64,000 nt of DNA, taken from Nectonema munidae. Taxonomy: Eukaryota; Nematomorpha; Nectonematoida; Nectonematidae. A program made the position numbers and the translations under genes. The first letter of the stretch is position 1; each line of letters begins with the position of its first letter. This document shows positions 10,390 through 22,124 of the stretch, piece by piece. The DNA lies in the NCBI GenBank assembly GCA_030549495.1, contig JAUIRK010001029.1, forward strand, positions 434,001 through 498,000. The letters run 5' to 3'. The notes under the pieces were generated by a model. It did no database searches and was not told the origin of the DNA. It was given only the letters and a program-made list of their open reading frames with translations.

Positions 10390-12805
10390 GTCCCTAAAGA
10401 GTACACGCTACTCCAAAATGGAGTAATGCTTACTTGATCACTTAAAAAGTATAAGAATATCATTTTTAATTATAGTGAGAATTCATGAGCAATATACTAC
10501 TGGCTTAGGCCTCTTATACTTTAATTTACATTTAAACATCTGTTTTCATTTTCACATAATTTCTTCTTCACCATTCAACGTACACGCCACTCCATTTTGT
10601 AGTATAGCAGTTGCATACTTAAAATAGTGATAGCTTTTGATTTATGACATCTTGCTTTTCTTCACTGCACACTAGTTTATTTCAAACACATTTACCCCCT
10701 CAATCTTCTTTTGTATTTACAATTATTTCTATTTTTTGATAATTTTACTGGTGTTTTATTATTCCTTGTGAATGGGAAAAAGTAAAAGAATTTTCTTTTT
10801 GTTGGCAAATGCCCTGTTATCTATAATGGAAGAGAGTGACCTCAGTGAAGATGAAAATAATAAAGATGAAGAATTTGAAACAAGTTTTTTAAATTCTTTT
10901 TCAGTAGAGGAAAAGTTAGATGATGAAGAAAGTTTGAATGAAGGGGAAATGGACATCTTTGTGGAACAAAATGGTGATGAAAATAACTATAAAGAATATG
11001 TTTAAAGTGATTCAGAAGATGCAAGTGATGTTTCAGAAAATGAACATGAGGAAAGTAACGAGTATAACCCGGATCATGAAGATTTTTCGAACAATAATGT
11101 CTTTTGTGGTGATATAGTTTATTCTAAAGATCCACCTGTAGTTAGATCTTTCTCGAGGAATATTTTGAAGGAATTACCCCGACCCATTTTTCCCCGAACG
11201 ATGAACTAAGTGCTTTTTTACTGTTTTATAATGATGACATGTTTTTGACGATTCAAAGATTTACGAATCGAAAAGTAAAAGACACCTTGAAAGATTATCT
11301 TCATCAAAAGTCTAAAGCATCATACCCAACATTCATGAAACAATTTTCAATTGATGAATTGAAAGCATGTTATGCTATACTTATTAGAAGTGGTATGGAC
11401 CGTGACAACATGTCTTTGCTTCAAGATTTGTGGTCACCTCATGATAGTAAGCCTTTTTATAGAGCAACCATCGGCTATCAAAGATTTAAATTTTTCCTCC
11501 GATGTCTAAGATTTGATAATTATAGAAGTCGAGAAGAAAGAAAAAAGATAGATAAATTAGCGGCAATAAGAGAGATTTGGAGCATGTTTCAAAGAAATTT
11601 ATTGCGATGTGTGGTACCAGAAAGTACTCTTACTGTGGACGAACAGCTTTATGGCTACAGAGGTCAAATTCCGGGAAAAACTTTCATTCCAAATAAGCCT
11701 AGGAAATATGGAATTAAAATTTTCTGGTGCTGCGAAGCGACAACAGGTTATGCTCTAACATCCAAAATTTATTGTGGCAAAAATGAAAATGGCTTGAGGA
11801 ACAAAAATTTTTCCCAAGAAGTTGTTTTAGAGCTAACCAAGCCTTTCTCGAATACAGGTAGAGATATCGTTACTGATCGATATTTTACCTCTCATAATCT
11901 TGCAAAAGAACTTTTGAAACAAGATCTTACCTTGTTAGGCACCATCAACAAATGTAGAAAAGAAGTGCCGTTACTCATGAAGTCAGCAAAGAAAAAGTCC
12001 GTATTTTCCACTTTTCCTTTATATGATAATGACAACAAGATAACTTTATGCGAATACATCCCGAAAAAAACAAAAATGTCATAATGCTTACTTCTTCGCA
12101 TTTTACGAGATATATCGTCTAGAAGTGATAGAAAGCCCTTTGTTATTTTGGATTATAATAAAAGCAAATGCGGAGTTGATTTGATGGACTCAATCATCGA
12201 GGAATTTAGCACGCGAAGAAAAACAAACCGATGGCCCATGCTTATCAACTACAATATGATCGATGTTTCATGGAGCAATTCTTACATTTTATTGAAAAAA
12301 AGTGGTTATAGAAAAACTAGGAAAGAGTTTTTGAGAAACCTTTCTTTTAATTTAGCATTTCCTTTTTCTTCTTTGAGAATTAACAATCAATCTCTCTCGG
12401 TATCCATAAAAGAAGCTGCGTTAAATGTTGGGTACTTCAAAGCACCTGTCGATGGAAAAAAAAGAAAACATGTTTTTCAAGACCTTGTAAGTATTGTAAG
12501 AAGAACTGCAGAAGTAGTTGCTTTTGCTGTGGAATTTCAATTTGTCCAGAACACCGTATTCAAGTAAAAGAAGAATTTTGCTTATTTTGTAAAAAAACAT
12601 AGTTTATATATACTTATCTTAAATAAACTTGTTTAGTTCTTTTAAAATTAAAAATAAACTTTTTTAAAATACATGAAATTTATATATTACTATATATAAA
12701 TTGATAGCAGTCACCGTTTGCCTGGTTTAAAGTATATGTCTCCTATACCACAAAATGGAGTAGCGTGTACAAGTGAGGTGTTTTATTTTGCTGTACGGTT
12801 GAGGG
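10390..12805 (+). mobile_element. piggyBac-type transposon 1, broken
   Basis: The right end is clear: the sequence reads GAGGG and then the canonical TTAA target (12806-12809). About 40 bp inside lies GGAGTAGCGTGTAC (12757-12770). The same motif appears inverted on the left as GTACACGCTACTCC at 10401 and as a near copy at 10580. A CCCT lies just outside the first left copy (about 10393), but no TTAA directly abuts it, so the exact left border is uncertain. Between the ends sits one damaged transposase frame. Confidence 0.8.
10772..12602 (+). pseudogene. piggyBac transposase 1 with several frameshifts
   Basis: Order along the frame: an acidic N-terminus (from 10772), the DDE core (11239-12084), the third catalytic segment (about 12124-12460) and the cysteine-rich C-terminal finger. 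Catalytic aspartates are visible in TVDEQLYGYRGQ, IVTDRYFTS and KCGVDLMD, followed by RRKTNRWPM. The C-terminal finger (CKYCKKNC, CFCC, CPEH, CLFC) is encoded at about 12450-12602 in another frame. Damage I can see: a TAA at 11003 in the acidic part, a frameshift near 11180, shifts near 12070 (an A-run) and 12115-12125, and another in the A-run near 12460. The gene cannot be active. Family assignment is secure from the DDD motifs and the finger. Confidence 0.9.
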
Positions 12806-12809
12806 TTAA

Positions 12810-15800
12810 AGATATAGGAAATATTTCTTAATCTTTAATATAAAAATAGTTCATTTAAAAATTAAAATTAATAACCAATTATATATCATTTGATATTTTA
12901 TCTAGTATTTGATTTCTAAGAAGTTTGATCCAAAGTATACAAAAATTAATACAAATTACCTTTAATTTAAAACTTGGAATTGTTACCCTTTTTCGAAAAT
13001 TAAAAAGTTATCTTTTTTAAATCTGGGTTCGATTCCCGATTTTCAATCTGTCCTGCTATGGAAGATTATTCTTCCCTTGGATTCGATACAGCCAACTAAA
13101 AAATTGAAATGGGGAAGAACATTAAATGTTTGGAAAAAAGTTCCTAGCCTTCTAACGGTCTCCTTACAAAAAAGTGCGCCCAAAATCTTTTCCGAAAAGA
13201 AGAAATAAATTTAAGGTTTAACCTGAAAAATCAAATAATATTTTTTCCCATTAGTAGAAGAAGTGCGTGTCAAAGAATGAATGAGGTGAGAGTTTTGTGA
13301 ATTTTCACGCGCACGCGCAAGTCTCTTATCTCTTTGTGCTGAAAGAGGAGAGAGGTTCAAGGATATCTGCAATATCAGGCGTCAGAAGTCATTAAAACGT
13401 ATTCTTTGGGTGTTTGTATATGCGTGGATTATAAACGCTTTACGTTTTTACTTATGGAATGGAGCATCACTGTGCCATCTAGATAAGAGGGTTGGCCTTT
13501 TCTTCTTTCACACAGACACGCAAACATATAATGTATACAATTAATTCCGAGCTAGGATTTATACCGTTAACTCTTTTTAAATATCACAGTACAACTTTAC
13601 CTGAAAAGTCCTTTGTTGAATCTCGGAAGCTTTATTTTTACCAAGTTTGAAATACGGGATTATTCTTCATTTGATTTTATCTAAAATATTAACCTATGAA
13701 ATTTTTAATGACTGATTGAAAGAATAAAAAAAGTGTCATTATATGCTAAAATGATAAAACAGTTTTATAATACAAAGGAAATGAGATTTTTGTAAAAATG
13801 TAACTCAAGAATTGAAAAAAAATTTGTAAAAAGAAAATGTTCTGAAAAATCATTGAACTAAAATAAATTTAGATTTTTTTGTACTCATGTTAAAAAGTTT
13901 TAAAATAGATTTACCCCCAAAAAACAGTCTGCCAATTAACATTTAAGAAATTTTGTTGGTTTCATTTAGAATGACTCAAAAATCTGTTTGATATGTGTGT
14001 ATACGTATATACTAAACAAAATAAATATATCTTTTAGAACTATGCTTCCTAACAAGTTTTATAAGCTTTAAAAGCTGAGACAAATTAACGAATCTGCAAG
14101 TGGCACTTGTGATACTACATTTTACCACATACCCTAACAAGGCTATATTTATTTTCCACGATTATTTTGCCTTTCTTTGGGAACATACACAATCCCGTAA
14201 CCAGGAAATTTTTTAGGAGGCGCTAAATCTTTATCTCCAAATTTGTCATTTTCAGAAGAGACCCTTGATATGTTCTAAGATTTATCTAAGCTGATGAAAT
14301 AATTCTAGTTGTATGTAAATATTTTATAACTTTTGTTGGAATCATTATTAATCTGAAACGCTTAAGCGCATCAACTGCGCGCCTGGTTACGAGCCAGGAC
14401 ATATTAGGTAACGCCAAATTAAAAAAATTTAATCCTCTTGTACGTCCGCGCCTAGTATTTTCCTTGCCCCACAAATGTAGTGACTTTTAGCTACCTGCAC
14501 ATATTTTAGAATGCCTGAGAATTTTTAGATACGTACAACACAAAACGGTTTTGGTATGAACAGAGTTGTATTTTAATTTGCATTCAAGTTACAAACAGAT
14601 ATAGTACTAAATTCAGCGGATTCCATAGGAGACTGTCTGAAGTAGGAAAATTTCAACTCATTCTAATTTTTTGATTTATTTAAATCGCTAAATATGTGTG
14701 TGTGTGAGTTATGAAGTGCTTAGATAAAGGGGACCAGGAAGTCTTGAACCCCTTCCCCTTTCCTTTAAATTCAGTAAATAAAAATTAATAGAACATTCAA
14801 TGCCAATAGTTGTGACAACGATAATAATCAATAACCTTTTTGATATATGTTTTCAAATTATTACTTTTTTAATTTTTTTTTGACTCCTCTCAAATTAATC
14901 ACCTAAACTCTACAAAGAGTTTACTTCCTACATTTTCTTACTTCAGATAATCTCAGTTTTTTTCGTGTATTAGAAATGTGACTTTGTCAAGAGCCTTTAA
15001 GAAGCTTTTAGGCGTTTCTTCTAAAGTCGATATAAGAGCCGACACATAACGTTCACAAAGGAGGTCATAGCCGATTCTTGTAGGGAGCTCTTCATAATTG
15101 AAATGAAATCTCACAATCATTTAGGATTCTATAACGTGTGTTTGAAGAATAATTTACTTTAAAGTTCAACCATCATTGATATGTTCAGAGTTTTGGTATC
15201 TTAGCCAGCTGTCGCTTACAATTATTGTCCCAAAAAGTGGATGAGACAAAATATCATTTATAATATCTCTTAGACTTTATTTCTATTTAATACATACACA
15301 ATAAAAAACTCTCCAATTCATCCTTCAATTCTACCAAAGATACACTAACCTTCATTTGATCTTTTCGGATGAAAAAATTTTGAAAGATATTTTTAACAAT
15401 ATTTTTAGTTGGGAATTTTCATCTAAAGGGTCGATGCAAATCGAAATATTTTAAATTCATTTTGAACAAAGATATCTTCATAAATTTGTTCATTGGATAC
15501 CAATATGACTACTGGGCGGCAAGTTATATTTAAGCAAAATACCTTTTTATAAATAGTCTATTTAAACAACCTATCAAAAAATTATTTCATTTTGAAGTTC
15601 CAGCTTAGTATTCAGAAAAAAATTTCATCTAATTGATTCACTTATTCTACATCCATATTGATATCCATCTTTTGTATAAGCTGTATTCAGTAATTTGGAT
15701 TATCATCCATTATTTTTACTTATTTTTGACGGAAACGAAAAGATTTAAGGAGATATCATTCCAAGGCCAAGGAAAACTCTGGCATGTTATCGTTATATAT

Positions 15801-15930
15801 AACACCTATGTTTAAGAAGTAAAATAAAAAAGATACTGGATATAGTGACAAATTTTTAACCAAGTGAGAAATGAAAAACTTTATTTTAAATATATAAAAA
15901 TAGTGTACCAAAAATACAGAGATTATATAC
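12810..15930. other. Intergenic, no gene seen; one SINE and a GC-richer block
   Basis: Apart from a family B SINE at 13016-13120, the only structure is a block richer in G+C at about 13260-13540. It contains CACGCGCACGCGCAAG, short purine-rich runs and a good acceptor-like CTTTCACACAG near 13509-13519. It has no open frame worth calling. The rest (13550-15930) is plain AT-rich DNA, and the short open frames at 14286 and 15633 look accidental. Confidence 0.4.
13016..13120 (+). repeat. SINE family B, tRNA-derived
   Basis: It carries a perfect B box (GGTTCGATTCC) followed by CAATCTGTCCTGCTATGGAA and then CCTTGGATTCGATACAGCC. The same order appears diverged at 57729-57862 (CAATCTGTCCAGTTATGAAC, then CTTCCTTGGATGCAATGC). 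Two copies sharing a tRNA-like head and a unique tail indicate a SINE family distinct from family A. Confidence 0.65.
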
Positions 15931-16129
15931 CAGAGCCGTATCAAAGGATCGTGCCCCCCCCCCCCAGGGCAAAGGCCCTGAATGGGGCCCCTCACCCAAT
16001 GCTCTTTCTTTTCTCACTCATCCCCAGCCCATTCTGGCTTAAAAAGTGATTTAGAAAAAAAATGCTCACATATTTATTAAGCCACATGATTCCGATATAT
16101 ACTGACTGAGTCGAAGACGGTCTCCATTA

Positions 16130-16820
16130 GATGTTCATTTTTCGTGTTTTAGCAACAGCAAAATTATCGATGACTTCGTCAAAATCAACACAATCGAGAA
16201 CTTCTCTCTCAATGGTCATAAGAGCCTAACTTTGGAGGCGGGCTTACCCCATAGTGCTCCTTAGGTAGCAGGGATGGACCGAGAGGGGGGATAGGGGGAT
16301 GCATACCCCCCCCCCCCCCCCACAAGCAATCTATTCAAGAAAAATTAAGGTTGGAGTCCACCCTAAAATAGAAATCAAAATTGATGAAGTCATTGATCGA
16401 TTTTCAAAGCAAAAAGAAAGAAGAAAAGACTTTGTAATATAATTTTAATCATTTATTTTACATACGTTTTCAAATTTCTTCCCTAATAAAATGTGTAAAA
16501 TATTTTGATAATATTAGTATACCCCCCCCCCCCCCCCCCCCCCACACAAAAGATTTCTGGATCCCCCACTGTTAGGTAGAACTTAATAAGTTTTAGCTTA
16601 CTGAATGACCTTTCACAGGATGTAATAGAAGTTCCAATTGTCAGCATGATCCTCAGAGCCACTTGTGGATTCGTACAGAGTCCTGAGTGTGAGGACAGGA
16701 TACCAAGTAGCTCCATAGCGTTTGCGGGTTTTTCCTTCCGAGGTTTCAAAAACATTTGAATGTCCTCAATTTCCATCTCAAGCTCTGCTGCGTTGACGTC
16801 AGTGGAAATGAAATGGCGCC
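16130..16820 (-). pseudogene. hAT transposase C-terminal dimerisation domain, interrupted
   Basis: On the minus strand the frame reads MELLGILSSHSGLCTNPQVA, then the hATC signature TSCERSFSKLKLIKFYL, which ends at the nested insertion (16269-16571). Beyond the insertion, about 16225-16130 resumes with the classic end of the domain: IEREVLDCVDFDEVIDDF followed by AVAKTRKMNI and a stop. This matches the hATC dimerisation region of many animal hAT proteins. The rest of the transposase is missing. The two halves are separated only by the MITE and its target duplication, so the insertion is later than the decay of the upstream coding part or independent of it. Confidence 0.85.
16269..16571. mobile_element. 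Nested hAT-type MITE (303 bp)
   Basis: It sits inside the hATC coding segment, between perfect 8-bp duplications of TTAGGTAG (16261-16268 and 16572-16579). The ends read CAGGGATGGACCG and, inward from the right, CAGTGGGGGATCC. Long C runs lie near both ends (about 16307-16321 and 16523-16543). It has no coding capacity. Duplication length and CAG ends assign it to hAT. Confidence 0.88.
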
Positions 16821-17639
16821 CCAGGGCAGTTGCCCCACACTGCCCTCCCCCTTGATACGGCCATGTTATATACATAAATGTTTTAGTTTTTTAGAATATA
16901 TTTTGTATCAGTTGAGGATAAAAGCAAATCAATTAATTTAAATGTATGTTTTCTTACATATCTTCAGAAAAATATTGAGTTGTCAAGAGATATGAAAGCA
17001 AAATAGCTTGTTATATATTAATAATCAGAAATGTTAGCTTTCATGTAGAAAAATGTTATACTTTCAGATCACAATAAAATTTGAAATAATTGTCAATTTT
17101 ATGAAGTTATATAACTCCAATAAACTTTTTTTCATGTAAGTTAAAATTCAATAGGAAACTCATCGTATTAAGATGGGTTTCGGAAATATCAACGAAAATT
17201 ATGTTGTTAATCATCCATCTTTCAAGCATGGGTTGAGAAAAAGAAAAGTTGAACTATTTAAATTAAATCAACATGAATGTAACACATCTAAATAAAGAAT
17301 AGGAATGGAAAATCTAGAGACAAATGAATCAACGATATTGGGAGCACTTTTAAATAATTAAAAATGGAATGAATTATACACTAAAAAAATTTGAGGGAGA
17401 AAATAAATTTATATAACCCAAAATACTAAATTTATTGAAATGGATAAAAGCAAATGAGTGTGGACACTGTACTAATTTCAAATTTGGGTAGCGCAGCATA
17501 TTTTGATAAAAACAATGTTCTTCCATTTACTGAAACAATTTTTAAAGGAGTTTAAAAAAGGGCAATAAGGAGGTAAATACAGAACATGGAAACCATCAAA
17601 AACATGAACTTTACAATGATGAATGCGTGCATTATCTAG

Positions 17640-17960
17640 GCATTATCCTTCAGTATATCTAGTCAAAGCTGGAAAGAAGCACAATTAACAGGACAGCCAT
17701 GGATTTTATAAATTATCATTCGGTTTCTGTTCATAAGAGCGACAACACAAATATTTCTAGTTCGCGCTTGTGGAACAGATGTTGTAGCACGGACACCAGC
17801 TTCAGATCGTCCTCTTTTTGGTCTTGAACATACTTTTAGCCCAACCTCATCTAGAAATTAAAAAGACTCTAACATTATGTTTTGTTCAAGTTTGCGATAT
17901 TCTTGAGCATCATTTAACCTAAGTTGAATCGTCTTATTATTGTTACGACATGCTGGGATT
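17640..17960 (-). pseudogene. IS630/Tc1/mariner transposase fragment
   Basis: On the minus strand I read a stretch with RLNDAQEYRKLEQNIMLESF, a stop, then FLDEVGLKVCSRPKRGRSEA and RATTSVPQARTRNICVVALM. The LDE with a downstream RGRS and an RxxNI motif is the middle of the DDE domain of IS630/Tc1/mariner transposases, including the second catalytic aspartate. The helix-turn-helix, the first aspartate region and the final catalytic acid are missing, and at least one stop lies within. I saw no inverted ends. It is an old scrap; the subfamily is not resolved. Confidence 0.7.
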
Positions 17961-18071
17961 GGCAAGACGTAATTGTGTAGTGAAAGTTGCGAAGACAGCG
18001 CACAATGCAAGATTTTAAGACAGTCAAACTGTGTTCTTTAACACGGTTAACCGTATTTGAGGCAAGGGGGC

Positions 18072-19532
18072 GGAATTCTAATTTTTTGTCAACTAATAAC
18101 TTAACTTTTTTGTCCTTTCTTGCCTTTTTCTAAATGACTATTTTTTGTTATTTAGATATAATTTCATCTTTTTCTTATATGAAATACTGTCAATATATAT
18201 GTTGTGAATAAATCTTATCAAAAATTATGGTGTCTTTTTTTCTTATAAAGTTTTGAATAATTTTTTTTTTAAAAGGCATCTTTTTTAATCAGAAATTAAA
18301 CATTATGTATTTTTCTGTTACTTTAACTGGAAAAATTTCACAAAACATCAAGTGATTAAGAGGTCATTGACCTTTCGGTATATAACAATTTTTGTTTGGA
18401 ATTTTTGTCAATAATTTTAGTTACTCCAAACAAATGTTTAAGTACATGAGATAAAAACAATAAAAAAGATGAAAACGTTTAGCCACATATGCTCGTTTAC
18501 AGACATTAGCAAGTTTTCCGGCTAATGTGCTTGCGGATTGTTGGCGGAATCGTTGGTTTTGATTTTGAGCATCGCGTGTTCGATCGTCAATGTGGCTATC
18601 ATGAAGGATAGTTTGATATCAGCGACAGAAGTTTGTGCCTTTTTGATGAAAAATCCTATGGTACATTGATCTTTTTTGAAAAAAAAATTCACTTTTAGAA
18701 ATAGCCAACCAATGAGAAACACTTTACGATTGCACTTGAGATATATGTTTGTTCTTGCATGTTGATGTGGTATTTACTGAACTTACATAAGAAATCACGT
18801 GTGTTACATTGGTACCTCAGTTTTCGATCACAATTCGTTTCTACAAAGTGTTCGAAACCCGATTTGGTCGAATACCGAATCACTTATTCCCATAAGAATT
18901 AATGTAAAAGCAAATAATCCTTTCTCAAACACCAAATCAACTGTGCTGTTCATGTATGTAGGACTTTTTACAAACCAATCATCGTCAGAAACCCAAGTGC
19001 CACTGTATTACTAAAAGGAAATATTAAAGAAAAAATGTTTATTCATAACGTACAAGTGAAAAACAGAGCAAGTTACTACTCAGAAGTAGAGCTCTCTTCT
19101 ATAGTAATTTTTTCGGAATCACCAGTTTTCATTTTGTTCTACAACTCATCTTTCTTTTTTCGGCTCAGGTAGGATTTGCTTCGGAGTATCTGTCCTTTTC
19201 ACTAAAAATTTTTCCAGCTTTGTTGTTTTTGTCGGCTCTATAATATTTTTTAAAAATAAGTCATTACATTGTCATTGAACATGTTTACTGTTGTGTTTGT
19301 AGTCACCGTGTTTGGGTGATACTTTTCTACATAGTTTTGCAGCTCATTCCATTTTGAAATCATTTCTTTAATTTGAGCACTTGAAACATTTCTATCCACA
19401 TCTTTTTCTTCATTTTCATCATCATTACTATTATTTTCATAATCTTTACTTCTAGGGTTACTCTCTTAGTTTTTCGCTTTCCTTTGTTACACTTATATTT
19501 CTTTAGAAGACATAATTAGCACTGTATCTAGA
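18072..19532. repeat. 1.46-kb composite segment, copy 1
   Basis: This segment is nearly identical to 21033-22490, with scattered substitutions and a few 1-2 base indels. Homology starts at GGAATTCTAATTTTTTGTC and stops at GCACTGTATCTA. Inside, in order: unique AT-rich DNA, a family A SINE (about 18520-18675), a TA followed by a Tigger-type end (18807, CATTGGTACCTCAGTTTTCG), and the C-terminal part of a Tigger transposase on the minus strand (about 19163-19500). A hAT MITE starts 2 bp past the end of homology. Confidence 0.85.
18520..18675 (+). repeat. SINE family A, inside duplicated segment copy 1
   Basis: The 3' block TTTGTGCCTTTTTGATGAAA followed by ATCCTATGGTAC matches the family A tail, and the upstream GTGTTCGATC and TAGTTTGATATCAGCGAC match its B-box and middle regions. 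It is more diverged than the copies at 10 and 51 kb. Confidence 0.65.
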
Positions 19533-19533
19533 T

Positions 19534-19905
19534 CAGTGTTTCTCAACTAGGGGCTCATGGCCCCCTAAGGAGGCCACGGGACCTTAATAGGGGGCCACGA
19601 GCAGATGGCAAACAATGAACTTTGTTCATGGTTTACGAATGACTTCTTCAAACATGTTGTATCATTGTTTTTGAGTCTCATTCATAACGGGTTTTCTTTC
19701 CTACTTTGCATCCAATCTCTACTTCTCCCTTTCTGCTTTATAACTAGCAATTTAATTTCTTCATACTCCATTTGTGAGAAATATTTTTATATATATTACA
19801 AAAGTAGATTACACATTGTATAAATCTTCACTACATATCATTTTTTTCAATTTTAAAGCTAGGCAACCCAAATTTTATCTCGTGACCCAATGTTAAGAAC
19901 CACTG
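19534..19905. mobile_element. hAT-type MITE (372 bp)
   Basis: The ends are CAGTGTTTCTCAACTAGGGG and, inward from the right, CAGTGGTTCTTAACATTGGG, the widespread CAGTGNTTCTCAACC hAT terminus. The flanking octamers (ATCTAGAT and AGCTAAAG) agree at 5 of 8 bases, so the duplication has decayed or is misplaced. The interior is non-coding; the open frame at 19605-19823 is taken as chance. Confidence 0.75.
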
Positions 19906-20464
19906 AGCTAAAGCATAGCAAAATTCACAATAATGAAAAAATAATGATAATATATAAAACCTAATACTTTATTTTAAAAACGTTATATTTCAGCTGTTCC
20001 ACATTTTTAGGTTAAAAAGAAGGAAAATTGGCTGATGATAATTAAAACGAGTGATTTAGTGCTTAGTGTACGCTTTAACTCAAAATTCAATTTAATTGAA
20101 TAGTCACAGAGGCATAGCTTGAAACTTGAAGATCGGAGAAACGAGTGCGCCCGAAATATTTTGATTAAAATTTGGGGCACGTAAGAAAACATAATGAGTC
20201 TTTTTTTGCTTGTTAATCTTAATTTCATCAATAGGACTGACCAATAAGATTTATATACGGTAAAATTTAAAAAAATTTTCTAATTTTCTCATTCAGTATT
20301 TAAACTAGAATAGTGTTTTTGATTCAGACTACACAAGTATACCTGTAAGACTTATGTTGTAATAAAAAGTAAGATTTTGAAAAAATCATTTAAAATGAAC
20401 AAACTAGTAAAAATTCTATATACTATGACTATATGATATCTTTATCATTTGTTTAATTTGATAG

Positions 20465-21032
20465 ATGTCAAAGGTTCGTAAATGGAATGACAGTTACGTT
20501 AAGTTTGGATTTACAAATGTAATTCGAGATGGCGTTGATTGTGCGCAATGTATACACTCCTCACTGGTAGTGTCAAATGCATCCTACGTCCATGTAAACT
20601 TTTAAATCATCACGACAAAATGCATCCTCAAAATAAGAACGATAGTGTTAAGGCTATGTATGCAAAAAGAGCCCGGTATGAACGCGAAGCTAGACTTCCT
20701 GAATTTTACTTTCAGCCAGAAGAAAAACCTGCTCTTCAATCCAGCTACGAAGTAGCATACCAAATTGTAAAGTGCAAGAAGCCCCACACTATTGCAGAGG
20801 AGCTAATTAAGCTAATTAGTACAGATTAGATTTGTACAGAAAAAATGGTTGAATTAATGATTGGTCCAGAGGCAAAAAAAGATTCAGCAAGTTTCCATGT
20901 TTAATGATACAATCCGCCGGCGGATTAATGACATGGCTGCTGATGTGTGCCGTCAGGTTTGCTATGAAATTAGGCAAAGCAGAGTTCAGGGTAGTCTACA
21001 ATTAGACGAGTCTACCGACATTGCTATGTATA
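20465..21032 (+). pseudogene. ZBED-type hAT transposase, 5' part, truncated
   Basis: The frame opens MSKVRKWNDSYVKFGFTNVI, the typical start of ZBED5/SCAND3-like hAT proteins, with half of a BED finger (CAQC) and then KLLNHHDKMHPQNK. It continues with ASYEVAYQIVKCKKPHTIAE-like text (SSYEVAYQIVKCKKPHTI), DTIRRRINDMAADV and the catalytic-region start LQLDESTDIA. I see a frameshift near 20578, a stop at 20827-20829 and a frameshift in the A-run near 20875. The coding region ends abruptly at 21032, where the second 1.46-kb segment begins. The remaining 400 or so residues, including the dimerisation domain, are absent on the far side. Confidence 0.85.
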
Positions 21033-21480
21033 GGAATTCTAATTTTTTGTCAACTAATAACTTAACTTAATTGTCCTTTCTTGACTTTTTCTAAATGACT
21101 ATTTTTTGTTATTTAGATATAATTTCTTTTTTTTCTTATATGAAATACTGTCAATATATATGTTGTGAATAAATCATATCAAAAATTATGGTGTCTTTTT
21201 TCTTATAAAGTTTTGAATAATTTTTTTTTAAAAAGGCATCTTTTTTAATCAGAAATTAAACATTATGTATTTTTCTGTTACTTTAACTAGAAAAATTTCA
21301 CAAAACATCAAGAGATTAAGAAGTCATTGACCTTTCGGTATATAAAAAATTTTGTTTGGAATTTTTGTCAATAATTTTAGTTACTCCAAACAAATGTTTA
21401 AGTACATGAGATAAAAACAATAAAAAAGATGAAAACGTTTAGCCACATATGCTCGTTTACAGACATTAGCAAGTTTTCCG

Positions 21481-21635
21481 GCTAATCTGCTTGCGGATTG
21501 TTTGCGGAATCGTTGGTTTTGATTTTGAGCATCGCGTGTTCGATCGTCAATGTGGCTATCATGAAGGATAGTTTGATATCAGCGACAGAAGTTTGTGCCT
21601 TTTTGATGAAAAATCCTATGGTACATTGATCTTTT
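21481..21635 (+). repeat. SINE family A, inside duplicated segment copy 2
   Basis: Same insertion as in copy 1 and duplicated with it. Useful as a marker that the SINE was present before the duplication. Confidence 0.65.
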
Positions 21636-22124
21636 TTGAAAAAAAAATTCACTTTTAGAAATAGCCAACCAATGAGAAACACTTTACGATTGCACTTGAG
21701 ATATATGTTTGTTCTTGCATGTTGATGTGGTATTTACTGAACTTACATAAGAAATCACGTGTGTTACATTGGTACCTCAGTTTTCGATCACAATTCGTTT
21801 CTACAAAGTGTTCGAAACCCGATTTGGTCGAATACCGAATCACTTATTCCCATAAAAATTAATGTAAAAGCAAATAATCCTTTCTCAAACACCAAATCAA
21901 CTGTGCTGTTCATGTATGTAGGACTTTTTACAAACCAATCATCGTCAAAAACCCAAGTGCCACTGTATTACTAAAAGGAAAAATTAAAGAAAAAATGTTT
22001 ATTCATAACGTACAAGTGAAAAACAGAGCAAGTTACTACTCAGAAGTAGAGCTCTCTTCTATAGTAATTTTTTCGGAATCACCAGTTTTCATTTTGTTCT
22101 ACAACTCATTTTTCTTTTTTCGGC

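Larger units (their letters stand above)
15931..16865 (-). mobile_element. hAT transposon remnant, host of a nested MITE
   Basis: Perfect 8-bp duplications of TTATATAC flank the element (15923-15930 and 16866-16873). Its ends are CAGAGCCGTATCAAAGG and, inward from the right, CATGGCCGTATCAAGG, followed by C- or G-rich runs. With the nested insertion removed, about 620 bp remain, nearly all of it the 3' end of a hAT transposase read on the minus strand. It is therefore an internally deleted copy that kept its C-terminal coding end. Confidence 0.88.

Noticed and set aside
13016-13040. Perfect B box as sign of a tRNA gene
   Set aside because: No A box at the right distance and no foldable cloverleaf; the tail is shared with 57.8 kb, so it is a SINE.
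16523-16543. Long C run as a possible G-quadruplex or regulatory tract
   Set aside because: It is part of the MITE's end region, mirrored by another run near the opposite end, so it is better explained as element structure.
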